This document shows, piece after piece, positions 16,119 to 25,056 of a stretch of DNA of 64,000 nucleotides. Under the pieces are notes generated by a model. That model was not told the DNA's origin. It made no database searches and saw only the letters and a list, made by a program, of their open reading frames with translations. The DNA comes from Neobacillus sp. FSL H8-0543 (GTDB lineage Bacteria > Bacillota > Bacilli > Bacillales > Cytobacillaceae). Position numbers and translations under genes: made by a program. The stretch lies in NCBI RefSeq assembly GCF_038592905.1, contig NZ_CP151943.1, forward strand, positions 3,670,501 through 3,734,500, written 5' to 3'. Each line of letters opens with the position of its first letter. Position 1 is the first letter of the stretch.

Positions 16119-16229
16119 TTAGTACCCGCTCATGAAACTTGCGCCAACAATAATTAAAAGAATGAATAGAACCACGATTAGTACGAAGTTCATTCTAGAT
16201 CCACCACCATATCCGCCATCGTATGACAT
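16119..16229 (-). CDS. YjcZ family sporulation peptide (36 aa)
   Basis: MSYDGGYGGGSRMNFVLIVV then a hydrophobic helix LFILLIIVGASFM and SGY end. A Gly/Tyr-rich head with one membrane helix is the YjcZ-type sporulation peptide pattern. GAGGTGGTGATACATT precedes the ATG on the minus strand. Two further family members lie at 24063 and 61604. Confidence 0.88.
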   Translation of the reverse strand: MSYDGGYGGGSRMNFVLIVVLFILLIIVGASFMSGY

Positions 16230-16406
16230 AATGTATCACCACCTCTTTATAGAATCTATATAATATATGGAATGATGGTAAATCTGAAATGGACAAACAT
16301 GGAATTTTGAATATATAGATCAATCACTTTTTAGTTGTGATTTTGGTATAACAATTACGGAATTACGTCAGCTTTCGAACCAATAGTGCAATAAATTCGA
16401 GGGGCA

Positions 16407-16500
16407 TATTCAAGTAACGGGTAGCGAGAGTTAAACAAAGGGGTGCTGCGGCAGCTCTTTTTCTTGTTCCACTAACTGGTCAGGTTAATTGAAGAAATGG
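16407..16500 (+). repeat. Intergenic element copy, full length
   Basis: ATATTCAAGTAACGGGTAGC-GAGAGTTAAAC, hairpin GGGTGCTGCGGCAGCTC with T-run, then TTCCACTAACTGGTCAGGTT and AATTGAAGAAATGG. Confidence 0.9.
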
Positions 16501-16536
16501 TGGGTAGAATATTTTATTTTTGGGAGATGGCTTTTG

Positions 16537-16812
16537 ATGTTAAAAGATGTTTGTAATTGCAAATTTACCAATTCATTTAAACTAGAGGCGGATTTTGTGG
16601 CTGACCCAATTTGGTGCAACGCATGTGGCTGGAATCTCGATATTGATGACTTTCCGTTGACAGATAATCTTAAAAATGCCTTATATCAATGGACTGAACA
16701 ATGTAAGAAAATCCCAATTAATGAACATAATGCAATCGGGCAAAATCTTACTGAAAAGGTGAAAGAAGAAATAGGCTCAGAATATAGAATCATATTTATA
16801 CCTGACAAGTAA
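16537..16812 (+). CDS. Small conserved Cys-rich protein (91 aa)
   Basis: MLKDVCNCKFTNSFKLEADF, VADPIWCNACGWNLDIDDF and LTEKVKEEIG match a hypothetical family I recall from Bacillus. The CNC and WCNACG pairs could hold zinc. TGGGAGATGG lies before the ATG at 16537; an upstream in-frame ATG at 16489 starts inside the intergenic element and is less likely. Confidence 0.72.
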   Translation: MLKDVCNCKFTNSFKLEADFVADPIWCNACGWNLDIDDFPLTDNLKNALYQWTEQCKKIPINEHNAIGQNLTEKVKEEIGSEYRIIFIPDK

Positions 16813-16860
16813 CAACCCTCAAATGGGCGAGGGTTTTACTCACGGGCAGGGTAAAATGAA

Positions 16861-16966
16861 ATACTAACGGGTGCGTTAGCACAACAACTAAAAATCAATT
16901 TTTGAAGTTCTTTTAAATTTTTCAATCTTCAGCAATCGTGCGCTTTAGTTAAACAAGACCATCATT
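16861..16966 (+). repeat. Intergenic element copy, enlarged
   Basis: ATACTAACGGGTGCGTTAGC opens it and CAATCGTGCGCTTTAGTTAA closes it, with an AT-rich insert in place of the usual hairpin. Confidence 0.7.
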
Positions 16967-16992
16967 TCGATGGTCTATTTTTACGTCCAAAA
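16967..16992 (+). terminator. Intrinsic terminator
   Basis: GACCATC pairs with GATGGTC across ATTTC, followed by TATTTTT. Confidence 0.7.
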
Positions 16993-17020
16993 CTAGAAGT
17001 AGATTTCGGCGATCCAGTGT

Positions 17021-17055
17021 GAAATGTTACACTTAAACGCAGCAGGTTAGTGGAT
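17021..17055 (+). repeat. Intergenic element, collapsed
   Basis: GTGTGAAATGTTACACTTAA joins directly to ACGCAGCAGGTTAGTGG: the left leader is fused to a right core, as if the interior were deleted. Confidence 0.7.
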
Positions 17056-17097
17056 ATGTGAATGATCGTCCACCTCTGTCTGTAAACCAATTTACAT

Positions 17098-17253
17098 CCA
17101 TTTGGGGAATTTAAAGGGCAAAACACCCTTAACGGAAATCAGGGAACAGTTTCAGTATTTAATATTCAAGATGATGGTAGTTTAGTAAGATTGCAGGTTG
17201 CCGCCTGGACTAACTATCCATACTATGGGTCGCAAGGCTTAGCTGTTCTTTGA
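17098..17253 (+). pseudogene. 3-prime gene remnant, unrecognised
   Basis: The frame through GQNTLNGNQGTVSVFNIQDD and LVRLQVAAWTNYPYYGSQGL ends in TGA and reads like part of a beta-propeller protein, but there is no start. With 17254-17465, where I see no gene, it fills the gap before the next CDS. Confidence 0.35.
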
Positions 17254-17465
17254 TTCTAATGGATACACCATACTGTTCGAACTAGAAATCTTGCTTGCAA
17301 TTATGTTGTCTCATAATAAAAGCCACCAGTATGGGGCAGCCTTGTTCCATTTGTTTTTCATCATTGATTTTAATTTTCCGCTAATACCCTATTACACTTG
17401 TCCATTACGAAATTTATGTCAATACATATAATGTCGTATGGCGATAAGTAAATGGGGGTGAAAAA

Positions 17466-17717
17466 ATGTCAATTGAACATTTTCATGGGCTGTGTCACAG
17501 ACATATGGGTAGGGCTGTTGAAATCAGAACCCATGACGGGAGAATTCATAGGGGAATCATTCATCGAGTTTCCAACAACAGAGTTTATCTTCAACCAATT
17601 GGACGACCTAGAAATCTAGGCGGTTTTGGTTATGGAGGCTGGGGCTGGGGTTGGGGCGCTGGAATTGCACTAGGTTTTATTGCGTCATTAGCTGTAATTT
17701 CTCTATTCTTTTGGTAG
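17466..17717 (+). CDS. Small protein with Sm-like head and Gly/Trp-rich membrane tail
   Basis: An 83-residue protein. The head (CHRHMGRAVEIRTHDGRIHR then GIIHRVSNNRVYLQPI) has the strand pattern of a short SH3/Sm-like barrel. A GGFGYGGWGWGWGAG linker and a hydrophobic end (IALGFIASLAVISLFFW) follow. TGGGGGTGAAAAA precedes the ATG. Similar uncharacterised proteins occur in spore-forming bacilli, to my recollection. Possibly spore-related. Confidence 0.75.
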   Translation: MSIEHFHGLCHRHMGRAVEIRTHDGRIHRGIIHRVSNNRVYLQPIGRPRNLGGFGYGGWGWGWGAGIALGFIASLAVISLFFW

Positions 17718-17862
17718 TTCATAAAATGATGTTGTAAGATTTATAAAGTGTTAAAGCATAAAAGCGCAAGAACCTCGATCAGCTAGGCGTTGGAGCTAGA
17801 TTCCGATAAACTACATTCAAAGTGATCAACAAAGGATCATTTGATCGTTACTTGATTCAATA

Positions 17863-17898
17863 AAAAACGGACGAGAATTGTTTTTCGTCTGTTTTTTT
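17863..17898 (+). terminator. Terminator, probably shared by convergent genes
   Basis: AAAAAACGGACGAGA pairs with TTTTTCGTCTGTTTTTTT. A- and T-runs on both sides allow use from either strand, for 17466 and for 17915. Confidence 0.8.
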
Positions 17899-17914
17899 CC
17901 TTATTATCAGTCTT

Positions 17915-18691
17915 TCACTTTATTTGAGCAATATGGTCTGTTTTGATATTAAGTAGATCCTTACTTGTTTTGTTAGTTGCTTCAATATAATTCATAACCA
18001 AGTAATGCCCAACACAGTACCCTAACATTTTCGGATAGAAACGTGATCCATACAATATGCTTTGATGTTTAAGGTCATTTTTTGGAACATCTTTATTTGG
18101 GAGCACTAAATTTTTCCACATTTTCTTTAGCTCTTCATTGGAATAATACGATGTCCAAGTAGCTAAGAATTCTTCACCCAATCTTTCACTTACTGCATTT
18201 TCAGCTAATCCTTCTAAAATGATTGTGTCCAGCAATACGTAATCCTCTTCGTTTTTTTGAAACTTGGATAATCGGCAAACATGGTTATACTCATGTGTAA
18301 ACAATGCCCTTATTTCCTTTTCCATGTTATCCTCTGAAATAAATAAAAGTAGTTTATCCTTGAAGGCCAAACCTGATTTTCCGTTAAAGCCCTGTTTTAA
18401 TTTAAGGTTGTTTTTATCTGATGGAAAAATAAAAATAGGGATATTTGGTCCTTCCCACGCTTTTTGAAGTCGTAGACTTTCTTCTTGGACAATTTCCCAC
18501 ACCTTATTTTTTTGTAATTCTTTCACTACCTCGTTTCCGTTCCCAAAAGGATGATACATTCCATGTAGAGTTAAGTAATCGTAGATTTCGGAAGCATGAG
18601 CACCCTCAAAGTGAACTGTTAACTTTTCACATATTTCAATTGGTTTATGATACGAATCGTGCAACCACTTATCTGTTCTAATAACGCCCAT
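17915..18691 (-). CDS. DUF2268 (YjaZ-type) putative zinc protease
   Basis: A 258-residue protein with zinc-protease motif FTHEYNHVCRL: His133, Glu134 and His137, and a downstream ILEGLAENAVSERLGEEF that can give the third ligand. Length and the C-terminal YGSRFYPKMLGYCVGHYLV block fit the DUF2268/YjaZ family. No signal peptide, so cytoplasmic. Transcribed alone. Confidence 0.88.
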   Translation of the reverse strand: MGVIRTDKWLHDSYHKPIEICEKLTVHFEGAHASEIYDYLTLHGMYHPFGNGNEVVKELQKNKVWEIVQEESLRLQKAWEGPNIPIFIFPSDKNNLKLKQGFNGKSGLAFKDKLLLFISEDNMEKEIRALFTHEYNHVCRLSKFQKNEEDYVLLDTIILEGLAENAVSERLGEEFLATWTSYYSNEELKKMWKNLVLPNKDVPKNDLKHQSILYGSRFYPKMLGYCVGHYLVMNYIEATNKTSKDLLNIKTDHIAQIK

Positions 18692-18869
18692 ATAACCCCC
18701 CCTTACGACGCATTTTGTTTAAAAATACATTATGCACTTATCACATAAAGGTTCCTATTCCCCCCTAATAGACCTTTAAAAGTTCATTTGTGTTTATTAA
18801 TATATCGTGAACAAATTTATCCCATTTTCATAAAATAATGTACAATTTCTAAAAAGGATGTGACTGAAT

Positions 18870-19583
18870 TTGAATTACACTTATCTTGATTGTTTAGCAA
18901 TATTTGGAGTTGGAGGTGCCCATCCTGGAGGCCTTCAACTAACAAAAGAGCTCTTATCAAGGGAAAAAATAGATGAAACAAAGTCGATTCTTGATGCTGG
19001 GTGTGGAACAGGGCAAACCTCTGCATATATTGCAGAACAGTACCAATGTAATGTTACTTCCTTAGATTGTAATAAAATCATGTTGGATAAGGCTAGTCAA
19101 AGATTTTCATCCTTACATTTACCAATTGAAGTTAAGCAAGGGAGCACTGAACATCTTCCTTTCGATGAGGATTTATTTGATATTATTCTTTCAGAATCAG
19201 TAATATCCTTTACAGATGTCTCCTTAACAATTCCTGAATTTAAAAGAGTATTAAAGCCAAATGGTGTTTTGCTTGCTATTGAAATGGTACTTGAAAAATC
19301 ACTTTCTGAAGATGAATTGAAATCTATCGTTAATTTTTATGGAGTTTCTCGATTACTAACTGAAAATGAATGGTATAACTTATTCAAAAGAGCCGGTATT
19401 AAACAAGTTAGTGTAGAGAAGTTTAAACTTGAGTTGGATGAAAATGATGTGCAAAATGTTACGGATTTTTCACTTTCGGAGAATATTGATGATAAATTCT
19501 TTGAAATTTTTGAAAAGCACTTGCACTTCACAACAGTTTATAAGGATATACTAGGTTTTCGACTATTCAGATGTTGTATTTGA
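18870..19583 (+). CDS. Class I SAM-dependent methyltransferase
   Basis: A 237-residue methyltransferase. Motif I is ILDAGCGTGQTSAYIAEQ, with CNVTSLDCN as the acidic strand-2 end and LFDIILSESVISFTD for motif II. LKPNGVLLAIEM is motif III. The TTG start lies after AAAAAGGATGTGACTGAA. It has UbiE-like length and motif spacing, but the substrate cannot be read from sequence or neighbours. Confidence 0.88.
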   Translation: MNYTYLDCLAIFGVGGAHPGGLQLTKELLSREKIDETKSILDAGCGTGQTSAYIAEQYQCNVTSLDCNKIMLDKASQRFSSLHLPIEVKQGSTEHLPFDEDLFDIILSESVISFTDVSLTIPEFKRVLKPNGVLLAIEMVLEKSLSEDELKSIVNFYGVSRLLTENEWYNLFKRAGIKQVSVEKFKLELDENDVQNVTDFSLSENIDDKFFEIFEKHLHFTTVYKDILGFRLFRCCI

Positions 19584-19689
19584 ACTGTTCAAATCATACA
19601 TTTCCTTGCTCTTTTCGAGGCTTTATTTGAGATTAGCTATTTGGGGGTTCAACAAGGTGTAATGCCATTTTCTTATTCAACGGTATGAG

Positions 19690-19736
19690 TTTGTGAAGAA
19701 TTGTACTTAAAGTAACGAGTGCTTTAATTGAATAAA
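19690..19736 (+). repeat. Intergenic element, left half
   Basis: TTTGTGAAGAATTGTACTTA, AAGTAACGAGTGC and TTTAATTGAATAAAT, directly followed by a terminator. Confidence 0.82.
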
Positions 19737-19743
19737 TAGTATA

Positions 19744-19778
19744 AAAAACGCTAAGAGTTTTCGCTCTAAGTTTTTTTT
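19744..19778 (+). terminator. Intrinsic terminator
   Basis: AAAAACGCTAAGAG pairs with CTCTAAG-TTTTTTTT across a short loop. Confidence 0.7.
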
Positions 19779-19994
19779 ATGCCAATTCTAATGTTATTTA
19801 CAATGTTAAATCTGTTGCTAATTCTGTTTCGATTTTGCCTTCTAAATGCGTTTTTGTACTTCAAAACCGAACTACTTAAATTCACTTGTGGTAGTCTTTT
19901 TCCCGAGATCCTATACGGGGGAAAGACAATTCGTGAATAAGTTGCAACTTTTCTAATCAACATAAGAAGTATACAAATTAGAAGAAGGTGTATT

Positions 19995-21104
19995 ATGGCG
20001 AAAAATTGTTATTGGTCATTCACTATCATTTCTTTAAGCATGGTATTTTTACTAATGTCTTCCTGTAGTCAATCACAAAGAAAAGAGGAAGAATACAAGA
20101 CCAATAAAACTCCCCGAGAGGTTTTAGGTTTCTATACAGAACAGGAAGGAACATTACCAAGGTCTCAACCTACAGTTAACTCACAATTCACTAATTTAAG
20201 CATCATTGCACCCTTTTGGTATAAGCTTGATGATAAACGACCAGGCAATCTTATAGATTCAGTTACAGTAGATCATAAAAGAAAGGTTATTCAGAGTGCT
20301 CATGAAAAACACATAAAGGTATATATGGTTGTACATAATCTCTTTTATGAAACCGAGGAGAAGGGAAAGCAGGTAGCGAGTAATATACTCCATAACGATA
20401 AAAACCGCAATGTTTTCATTCAGAACTTACGGAATGAAATGAATCAGTTTAAATATGACGGTATTAATATTGACATGGAAAATTTGTATTTGAATGACCG
20501 AGATCCCTTTAGTCTGCTGATAAAAAAATTGTCTGACGCTTTGCATCTAGATGGAAAAGTGGTTACAGTTTCGGTCCCGGCAAACACAGGTGATTCCCGT
20601 GCTAATCCCTGGTCTCCGTGGTTTGATTACGAAAAGCTTGGTTTATTTTCAGATAGCTTAATGATTATGACATACGATGAGCACAACCCAAGAACAACAC
20701 CCGGGTCAACAGCATCAGTCAATTGGACAGAAGCAACGATTCGTTATGCTTTGAAGCATGGAGTACCACCATCAAAAATTTTACTCGGTGTCGCTAGTTA
20801 TGGATGGGACTGGGATACAACAGCAAATGAAACTTTGTATAGCTCCCATGCAATGTTAATGGGTCAGATAACAAAATATAAAGCTAAAGTTATATGGGAC
20901 TCTCGTTCGCAAACACCTCATTTCAGTTACGTAGATAAAAAACATCATAGCCACCAGGCTTGGTTTGAGAATAGCCACAGTCTGCGGTTTAAGCTAAACC
21001 TTGTAGAAAAATATAACTTACGGGGAATCGGAATTTGGCGACTTGGCTTAGAAGACCCAATGTACTGGACGACCATACCCGAGAAAATAAAAGTAAAAAA
21101 GTGA
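19995..21104 (+). CDS. Glycoside hydrolase family 18 lipoprotein
   Basis: A 369-residue protein. Signal peptide with lipobox LLMSSC (Cys24) predicts outer-face anchoring. The catalytic GH18 barrel begins at REVLGFYTEQEG; the strand-4 motif is KYDGINIDMEN, with Asp160 and proton donor Glu162. LMIMTYDEHN, LGVASYGWDWD and GIGIWRLGLEDP are later barrel strands. It resembles the catalytic part of SleL/YaaH-type spore cortex N-acetylglucosaminidases without LysM repeats. ATG follows AGAAGGTGTATT. Confidence 0.9.
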   Translation: MAKNCYWSFTIISLSMVFLLMSSCSQSQRKEEEYKTNKTPREVLGFYTEQEGTLPRSQPTVNSQFTNLSIIAPFWYKLDDKRPGNLIDSVTVDHKRKVIQSAHEKHIKVYMVVHNLFYETEEKGKQVASNILHNDKNRNVFIQNLRNEMNQFKYDGINIDMENLYLNDRDPFSLLIKKLSDALHLDGKVVTVSVPANTGDSRANPWSPWFDYEKLGLFSDSLMIMTYDEHNPRTTPGSTASVNWTEATIRYALKHGVPPSKILLGVASYGWDWDTTANETLYSSHAMLMGQITKYKAKVIWDSRSQTPHFSYVDKKHHSHQAWFENSHSLRFKLNLVEKYNLRGIGIWRLGLEDPMYWTTIPEKIKVKK

Positions 21105-21155
21105 TGGAAATGGTCTACCAAGAAACAAGGAATGCTTCAGATGAAAGTGACAAGT

Positions 21156-21240
21156 TTGAATTTGAACTAACGGGGGCACGATACGAAGAACCAGCTGCCA
21201 AAAATTCTTGGTGGATTTTTCTTATTCAGATAATGGGTGA
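21156..21240 (+). repeat. Intergenic element copy
   Basis: TTTGAACTAACGGGGGCACG, hairpin CAGCTGCC region, then TTCTTATTCAGATAATGGG. Right core degenerate. Confidence 0.75.
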
Positions 21241-21392
21241 GGCTTCGTCAATAAATAGATAATGAACGTCCTGTGACATTACTCTCCTTAAAGATCTGAA
21301 CTGTTTTACTCTAAATCTAAAATGCTCTGTTATATTTTTCTTGTCCTTGGACAAACTTATTTAGTCAGATTTAATTCAAGGAGGAATCAAAT

Positions 21393-21560
21393 ATGGCAAA
21401 CGATATCAAACAGAAAATGGACCCGCAATATTGTATGAGTTGGGTAGAGAAACATAGCAACCCAATCCCTAATTGGTCAGCCGTTTCAAAGGTATCTCTT
21501 GATTGGGTAAATGAACATACATCAACTGGTTCGCCCATTAACGGATTCGAACTTCAGTAA
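21393..21560 (+). CDS. Small soluble protein (55 aa)
   Basis: MANDIKQKMDPQYCMSWVEK starts a 55-residue hydrophilic protein with several Trp residues, ending GSPINGFELQ. A strong CAAGGAGGAATCAAAT site and a terminator just after the stop make it convincing. No family recognised. Confidence 0.7.
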   Translation: MANDIKQKMDPQYCMSWVEKHSNPIPNWSAVSKVSLDWVNEHTSTGSPINGFELQ

Positions 21561-21561
21561 C

Positions 21562-21589
21562 AAGGAGAGACACACTCTCCTCTTTTTTA
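21562..21589 (+). terminator. Intrinsic terminator
   Basis: AAGGAGAG pairs with CTCTCCT across ACACA, followed by CTTTTTT. Confidence 0.75.
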
Positions 21590-21639
21590 TGCCTTAAGGT
21601 TTTTATATTCCTGCTTCAAATATAGCTCTAAAAAGTTTT

Positions 21640-21830
21640 TATTTAAAGTAAAGTGTGTACTTTATTAACAAGGTTCAACGACTTTTGTTATTCTGCTAAA
21701 GGGGAGATTAGCGACATAAGCTCCCTGTAACTTTCATTACCTTTTCTTGCTCGATTTTTAAGGGAGATTTAGAAGTATTCTACTTAAAGTAAGAGGGCGT
21801 ATGTTCAATAAGGGAATCGCATATTGTACC
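21640..21830 (+). repeat. Two degenerate intergenic element copies
   Basis: ATTCTGCTAAAGGGGAGATTAG is a decayed right core near 21695, and ATTCTACTTAAAGTAAGAGG with GCGTATGTTCAATAAGGG is a decayed left core near 21775. Confidence 0.55.
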
Positions 21831-21865
21831 ATTTTTTTGAGATGAACTAGTGTTTATGGATAAGA

Positions 21866-21892
21866 AAAAGACCATCTAGTAAGGATGGTCTT
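21866..21892 (-). terminator. Intrinsic terminator for the NlpC/P60 gene
   Basis: AAAGACCATC and its complement flank TAGTAA; read on the minus strand the hairpin ends in CTTTTTCTT. It overlaps the stop codon. Confidence 0.7.
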
Positions 21893-22344
21893 TATACGCG
21901 TTTTGTTCCAACATATCTTGGATGCCAATATGGGTTGTTTGTGCTTGTAATCATGACTCCTTTTGATGAAGAAGCCATAATCATTTTACCATTCCCGATA
22001 TACATGGCAACATGTGTTGGGCTACTTGCCTTGGTTGGAGCATAAAACATTAAATCACCTGGTTGAATATAATTATAGATACGATATCCGTTACCGTAGA
22101 ACATTTGGGCGGCTGTGCGATTTAGTGTTTTTCCAGCCCTTGCGTAGGAATACTTAATAAATCCTGAACAATCAAAACCACTTGGTGACATCCCACCCCA
22201 TTGATAAGGTACTCCAATATTAGACTTCGCAACCGAAACTGCTTTTGTATGATAATAAGCTGCTTCCGCTTTATCACCCATGTTAGCAAACAAAGAGCTG
22301 AAAGAAACTATAATGATAAAAGCTACGACGAATTTCTTAAGCAT
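21892..22344 (-). CDS. NlpC/P60 family cell-wall peptidase
   Basis: A 150-residue secreted cysteine peptidase that should cut peptide stems of peptidoglycan. Signal peptide ends near KAEA-A at about residue 29. The catalytic domain shows GVPYQWGGMSPSGFDCSGF with nucleophile Cys59, PGDLMFY, and THVAMYIGNGKMI with His111. There are no SH3 or LysM repeats, so the catalytic domain stands alone. Upstream AGGAGGTAACAAAC supports the ATG. Confidence 0.93.
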   Translation of the reverse strand: MLKKFVVAFIIIVSFSSLFANMGDKAEAAYYHTKAVSVAKSNIGVPYQWGGMSPSGFDCSGFIKYSYARAGKTLNRTAAQMFYGNGYRIYNYIQPGDLMFYAPTKASSPTHVAMYIGNGKMIMASSSKGVMITSTNNPYWHPRYVGTKRV

Positions 22345-22530
22345 GTTTGTTACCTCCTAGTGTGATTTGGTAGTTTAAATATACTAGAAAGGTGTAACAG
22401 TGATATCACAGCAAAATTACAAATTCATTAAAAATTATTTTGATATAATTTTATGTTTGTTACTATTGTTAAATAAGAATATCAACATCATACATTAACA
22501 GTGCCAACAAAAAATCAAATGATTTTGGCA

Positions 22531-22570
22531 AAAAATAAGACCCTTCGATTTATGAAAATCAAGGGTCTTA
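22531..22570 (-). terminator. Intrinsic terminator for the LysE gene
   Basis: TAAGACCCTTGATTTTC and its complement form a long stem; on the minus strand it runs into CTTATTTTTTG. Confidence 0.75.
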
Positions 22571-22589
22571 CCTAATATTTAAAAATAAT

Positions 22590-23222
22590 CTAATTATGGG
22601 TCTTTTCAAGAGCTAGTTTTATACCAAAACCTATCAGTATAGTACCTGTGATTCCTTCAACAATATTTTGTGTTTTAGGTTTTTTCATAAAAGCACTAAT
22701 CTGATTAATTAAATAGACATAAAGTAAAAACCATACGGCAGTCAATACAGTATAAGTGATACCCATTATTAGAAACGGGAAAAAGGTATTGCTTCCAGAG
22801 TCAACGAATTGAGGCAAAAAGGTTAAGAAAAAGACAGCAACTTTGGGATTTAGTATATTTGTAAGGAAACCTTGTTTAAAACAAGACGTGTTTACAAACT
22901 GGCTTTTTGTGTTCATCTCAAGGCTTGCTGCTTCTTCCTTATTCTTCAAAGACCATAATGTCTTAACACCCAGATAAATTAAGTAGACAGCACCCACGTA
23001 TTTGAAGACTGAAAATAAGTACGCTGATTTCACAATGATGGCTGAAAGTCCTAAAACGGCAGCAGAAGTATGGATAAGAAGGGCACAACAGGTACCTAAA
23101 GCAGTTTTAAGACCACCGATTCGCCCAACGGTGACAGTATTTTTTGTAGCAATTGCAGTGTCGGGACCAGGTAATATTATTAGAAAAATACACATAAGAA
23201 CAAACAGATAAAAGTTTTCCAT
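22590..23222 (-). CDS. LysE/RhtB family amino-acid exporter
   Basis: A 210-residue membrane protein with about six helices. The signature IILPGPDTAIATKNTVTVGR near the N-terminus, GGLKTALGTCCALLIHT and FLTNILNPKVAVFFLTFLPQF are typical of LysE/RhtB translocators, which export amino acids or derivatives. Transcribed alone with its own terminator. Confidence 0.92.
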   Translation of the reverse strand: MENFYLFVLMCIFLIILPGPDTAIATKNTVTVGRIGGLKTALGTCCALLIHTSAAVLGLSAIIVKSAYLFSVFKYVGAVYLIYLGVKTLWSLKNKEEAASLEMNTKSQFVNTSCFKQGFLTNILNPKVAVFFLTFLPQFVDSGSNTFFPFLIMGITYTVLTAVWFLLYVYLINQISAFMKKPKTQNIVEGITGTILIGFGIKLALEKTHN

Positions 23223-23325
23223 TTTATTAACACCTTTCTGATAATGAAAAGTTCTGAATATGTAATTCTTACATTGTATTATATATAAATCGTGTTATTA
23301 ATTGAATATAAACCTTATTATTTTG

Positions 23326-23412
23326 ATGTACTTGTTGAACTAACGGGACGATGCTTCTATAACGAAGGATCGCTTTTCTTATTCAAGTAACGGGGAAGTT
23401 TAGGTTAACAAG
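23326..23412 (+). repeat. Intergenic element copy
   Basis: GTACTTGTTGAACTAACGGG-ACGATGCTTC, hairpin GATGC..GGATCGC with T-run, then TATTCAAGTAACGGGGAAG and TTTAGGTTAACAAG. Confidence 0.85.
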
Positions 23413-23734
23413 AGAGCGGCAAATCCATTGCTCTTTTATGTTGCATTTGACCCATTATACGCAAACTTTAGAGGGCTGAAAAACAGAAAAAAGAAAAAAA
23501 GACCACTCCTTTAACAGAGTAGTCAAAGTCCCATAATAAGCTGACAGAGGCTTTCTCTAAGAGTTTATGGTGTATGACAATTTAAAAGAACCACCATTAT
23601 TTGACATATCTATCAATTAACTCAAACTCCGGAAAAAATAAGACTAGTTTTTATAAACTAGTCTCAAATAATAAGGCGTATATTCCTCTTTGTTCAATTT
23701 CATAGTTGATCGACCTTCCTCATCCAGCCGTAGA
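23413..23734. other. Gene-free stretch
   Basis: No gene seen. A perfect hairpin GACTAGTTTTTATAAACTAG-TC lies at about 23641-23663. Confidence 0.45.
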
Positions 23735-23816
23735 ATCAGTATTGACGGTTCTGAACCATCTTCATTCTCTGTGGTGAAGCGCTGATTTTTGCGCTTCATG
23801 GATGGATAACGGGTGC
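23735..23816 (+). repeat. Second intergenic repeat family, copy 1
   Basis: ATCAGTATTGAC, TTCATTCTCTGTGGTG, hairpin GAAGCGC-tgattttt-GCGCTTC, ATGGATGG, then TAACGGGTGC. It shares order and sequence with 32164-32245, where the hairpin stem differs but pairing is kept. Confidence 0.7.
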
Positions 23817-23889
23817 TTTACTTTAACAGCTGCTGGATTTGGTGTTAGTAAACCATATGTACAAGGTGAAGGTGATAAAGCCGAGTGAA

Positions 23890-24374
23890 CAAGTGCTGAT
23901 TTAAAGTAAAAAAATTTCCCCCAAAAAGGGCTTAGCCTATTGGGAATTAACATGAACGGATGCATATGATAGGGTTAGCCGAAGCACCATAGCCGCTTAA
24001 CCTCCCTTGCACATACACCTTAAAAGGAATTCTCAAATACAAAAAAGTGTAATTGGTTTTTCTTAGAAACAGATAACTGCTCCAACGATGATTAACAAGA
24101 TAAATAATACAACGATTAATGCAAAACAACCGCCACCGAAACCGACGCCGCCGTAGCAGTATCCACCACAACCACCAAATCCGTCGTATCCACCATATCC
24201 AAACATTAGATAGCCCTCCTTTATATACATATTCCTTATAAAATATGCTGAGAAATTAAGGTGGGAAGGGCTATTTCCCTAGTTTTTATGAGGACAAAAC
24301 TAGGGAATATGATTAAAGCAGTAAATAGTGAGCCGAGCGCTGCTGAAAAATGCCTAATTTTTTTATTCAAGTAA
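23890..24374 (+). repeat. Duplicated YjcZ-containing block, copy 1
   Basis: About 480 bases nearly identical to 61397-61915, from CAAGTGCTGAT through the YjcZ gene to the left arm TTATTCAAGTAA of an intergenic element, where identity ends. This copy lacks about 34 bases holding the terminator hairpin present in the other copy. Confidence 0.85.
24063..24206 (-). CDS. YjcZ family sporulation peptide (47 aa)
   Basis: MFGYGGYDGFGGCGGYCYGG is a Gly/Tyr/Cys-rich head, and CFALIVVLFILLIIVGAVIC a single membrane helix. AAGGAGGGCTATCTA precedes the ATG. It differs from the 61604 copy at a few head positions (Asp8 and Cys17 here, Gly there). Confidence 0.88.
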   Translation of the reverse strand: MFGYGGYDGFGGCGGYCYGGVGFGGGCFALIVVLFILLIIVGAVICF

Positions 24375-24397
24375 ATGGCAGTATAGTTGTATAAAGG
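24360..24397 (+). repeat. Intergenic element, right half
   Basis: TTTTATTCAAGTAAATGGCA followed by GTATAGTTGTATAAAGG. Confidence 0.65.
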
Positions 24398-24525
24398 TAT
24401 AAAAAGAATGCAATATTTTCCATTTTCCTTAAAAATTGTATGCTATAAAAACTAAGACTTCTTATTATATAAACAATGACATGGATGTAGGCTTTTTTTC
24501 ATACATTAATTTGTGAGGTGATGAA

Positions 24526-24969
24526 ATGGCAAGAGTAAGGGCTAGAAGTCATGAAGTAGATGAAATGGCAAGAATGATGAGAGCAGAAGCAGAAGGCGAA
24601 GGACAGCAAGGAATGTTATATGTTGGAAATGTAATAATAAATCGTGTTGTAGCACAATGCTTAGATTTCAAAGGTGTACCCACTATTCATGATGTAATAT
24701 TTCAAGTACAAGGAGGAAATTATTCTTTTGAAGCAGTGCAAAAAGGGAATGTATTTTATCAAAGATCAAGAACTTCTGAAAGAAGATTAGCACAACAAAA
24801 TATTAATAGTTGGAGAGATCATCCTGCGAAATATGCTCTTTGGTATTTTAATCCAACGGCGCCAGGGTGTCCTCCTACATGGTACGATCAACCTCATACT
24901 GGTCAATTTAAAGAACATTGTTTTTATGAACCAAAACCTGGAACATGTGATAGTGTTTATAGAGGTTAA
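24526..24969 (+). CDS. cwlJ: Spore cortex-lytic hydrolase CwlJ
   Basis: A 147-residue Hydrolase_2 (SleB/CwlJ) protein without signal peptide or binding domain, as in CwlJ. Key blocks: EVDEMARMMRAEAEGEGQQG with the catalytic Glu region, GNVIINRVVAQC, VFYQRSRTSERRLAQ, HPAKYALWYFNP and FKEHCFYEP. CwlJ degrades spore cortex during germination and needs GerQ in B. subtilis; gerQ is not in the window. ATG follows TGTGAGGTGATGAA. Own terminator. Confidence 0.93.
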   Translation: MARVRARSHEVDEMARMMRAEAEGEGQQGMLYVGNVIINRVVAQCLDFKGVPTIHDVIFQVQGGNYSFEAVQKGNVFYQRSRTSERRLAQQNINSWRDHPAKYALWYFNPTAPGCPPTWYDQPHTGQFKEHCFYEPKPGTCDSVYRG

Positions 24970-24995
24970 GCTAACTCTATGAGTTAGCTTTTTTA
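24966..24995 (+). terminator. Intrinsic terminator after cwlJ
   Basis: AAGCTAACTC pairs with GAGTTAGCTT across TAT, followed by TTTT. Confidence 0.8.
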
Positions 24996-25056
24996 CATAA
25001 TTAGAATATTTACACAAAATAAAACAATACTTTTAGTATTTTATCCAAGAAAGCAA

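Noticed and set aside
19766..19963. 65-codon minus-strand frame before the GH18 gene
   Set aside because: No ribosome site, composition unlike the neighbours, and overlaps a terminator.
21035..21262. 75-codon frame overlapping the end of the GH18 gene
   Set aside because: It runs out of frame through GH18 and then through an intergenic element, and has no family match.
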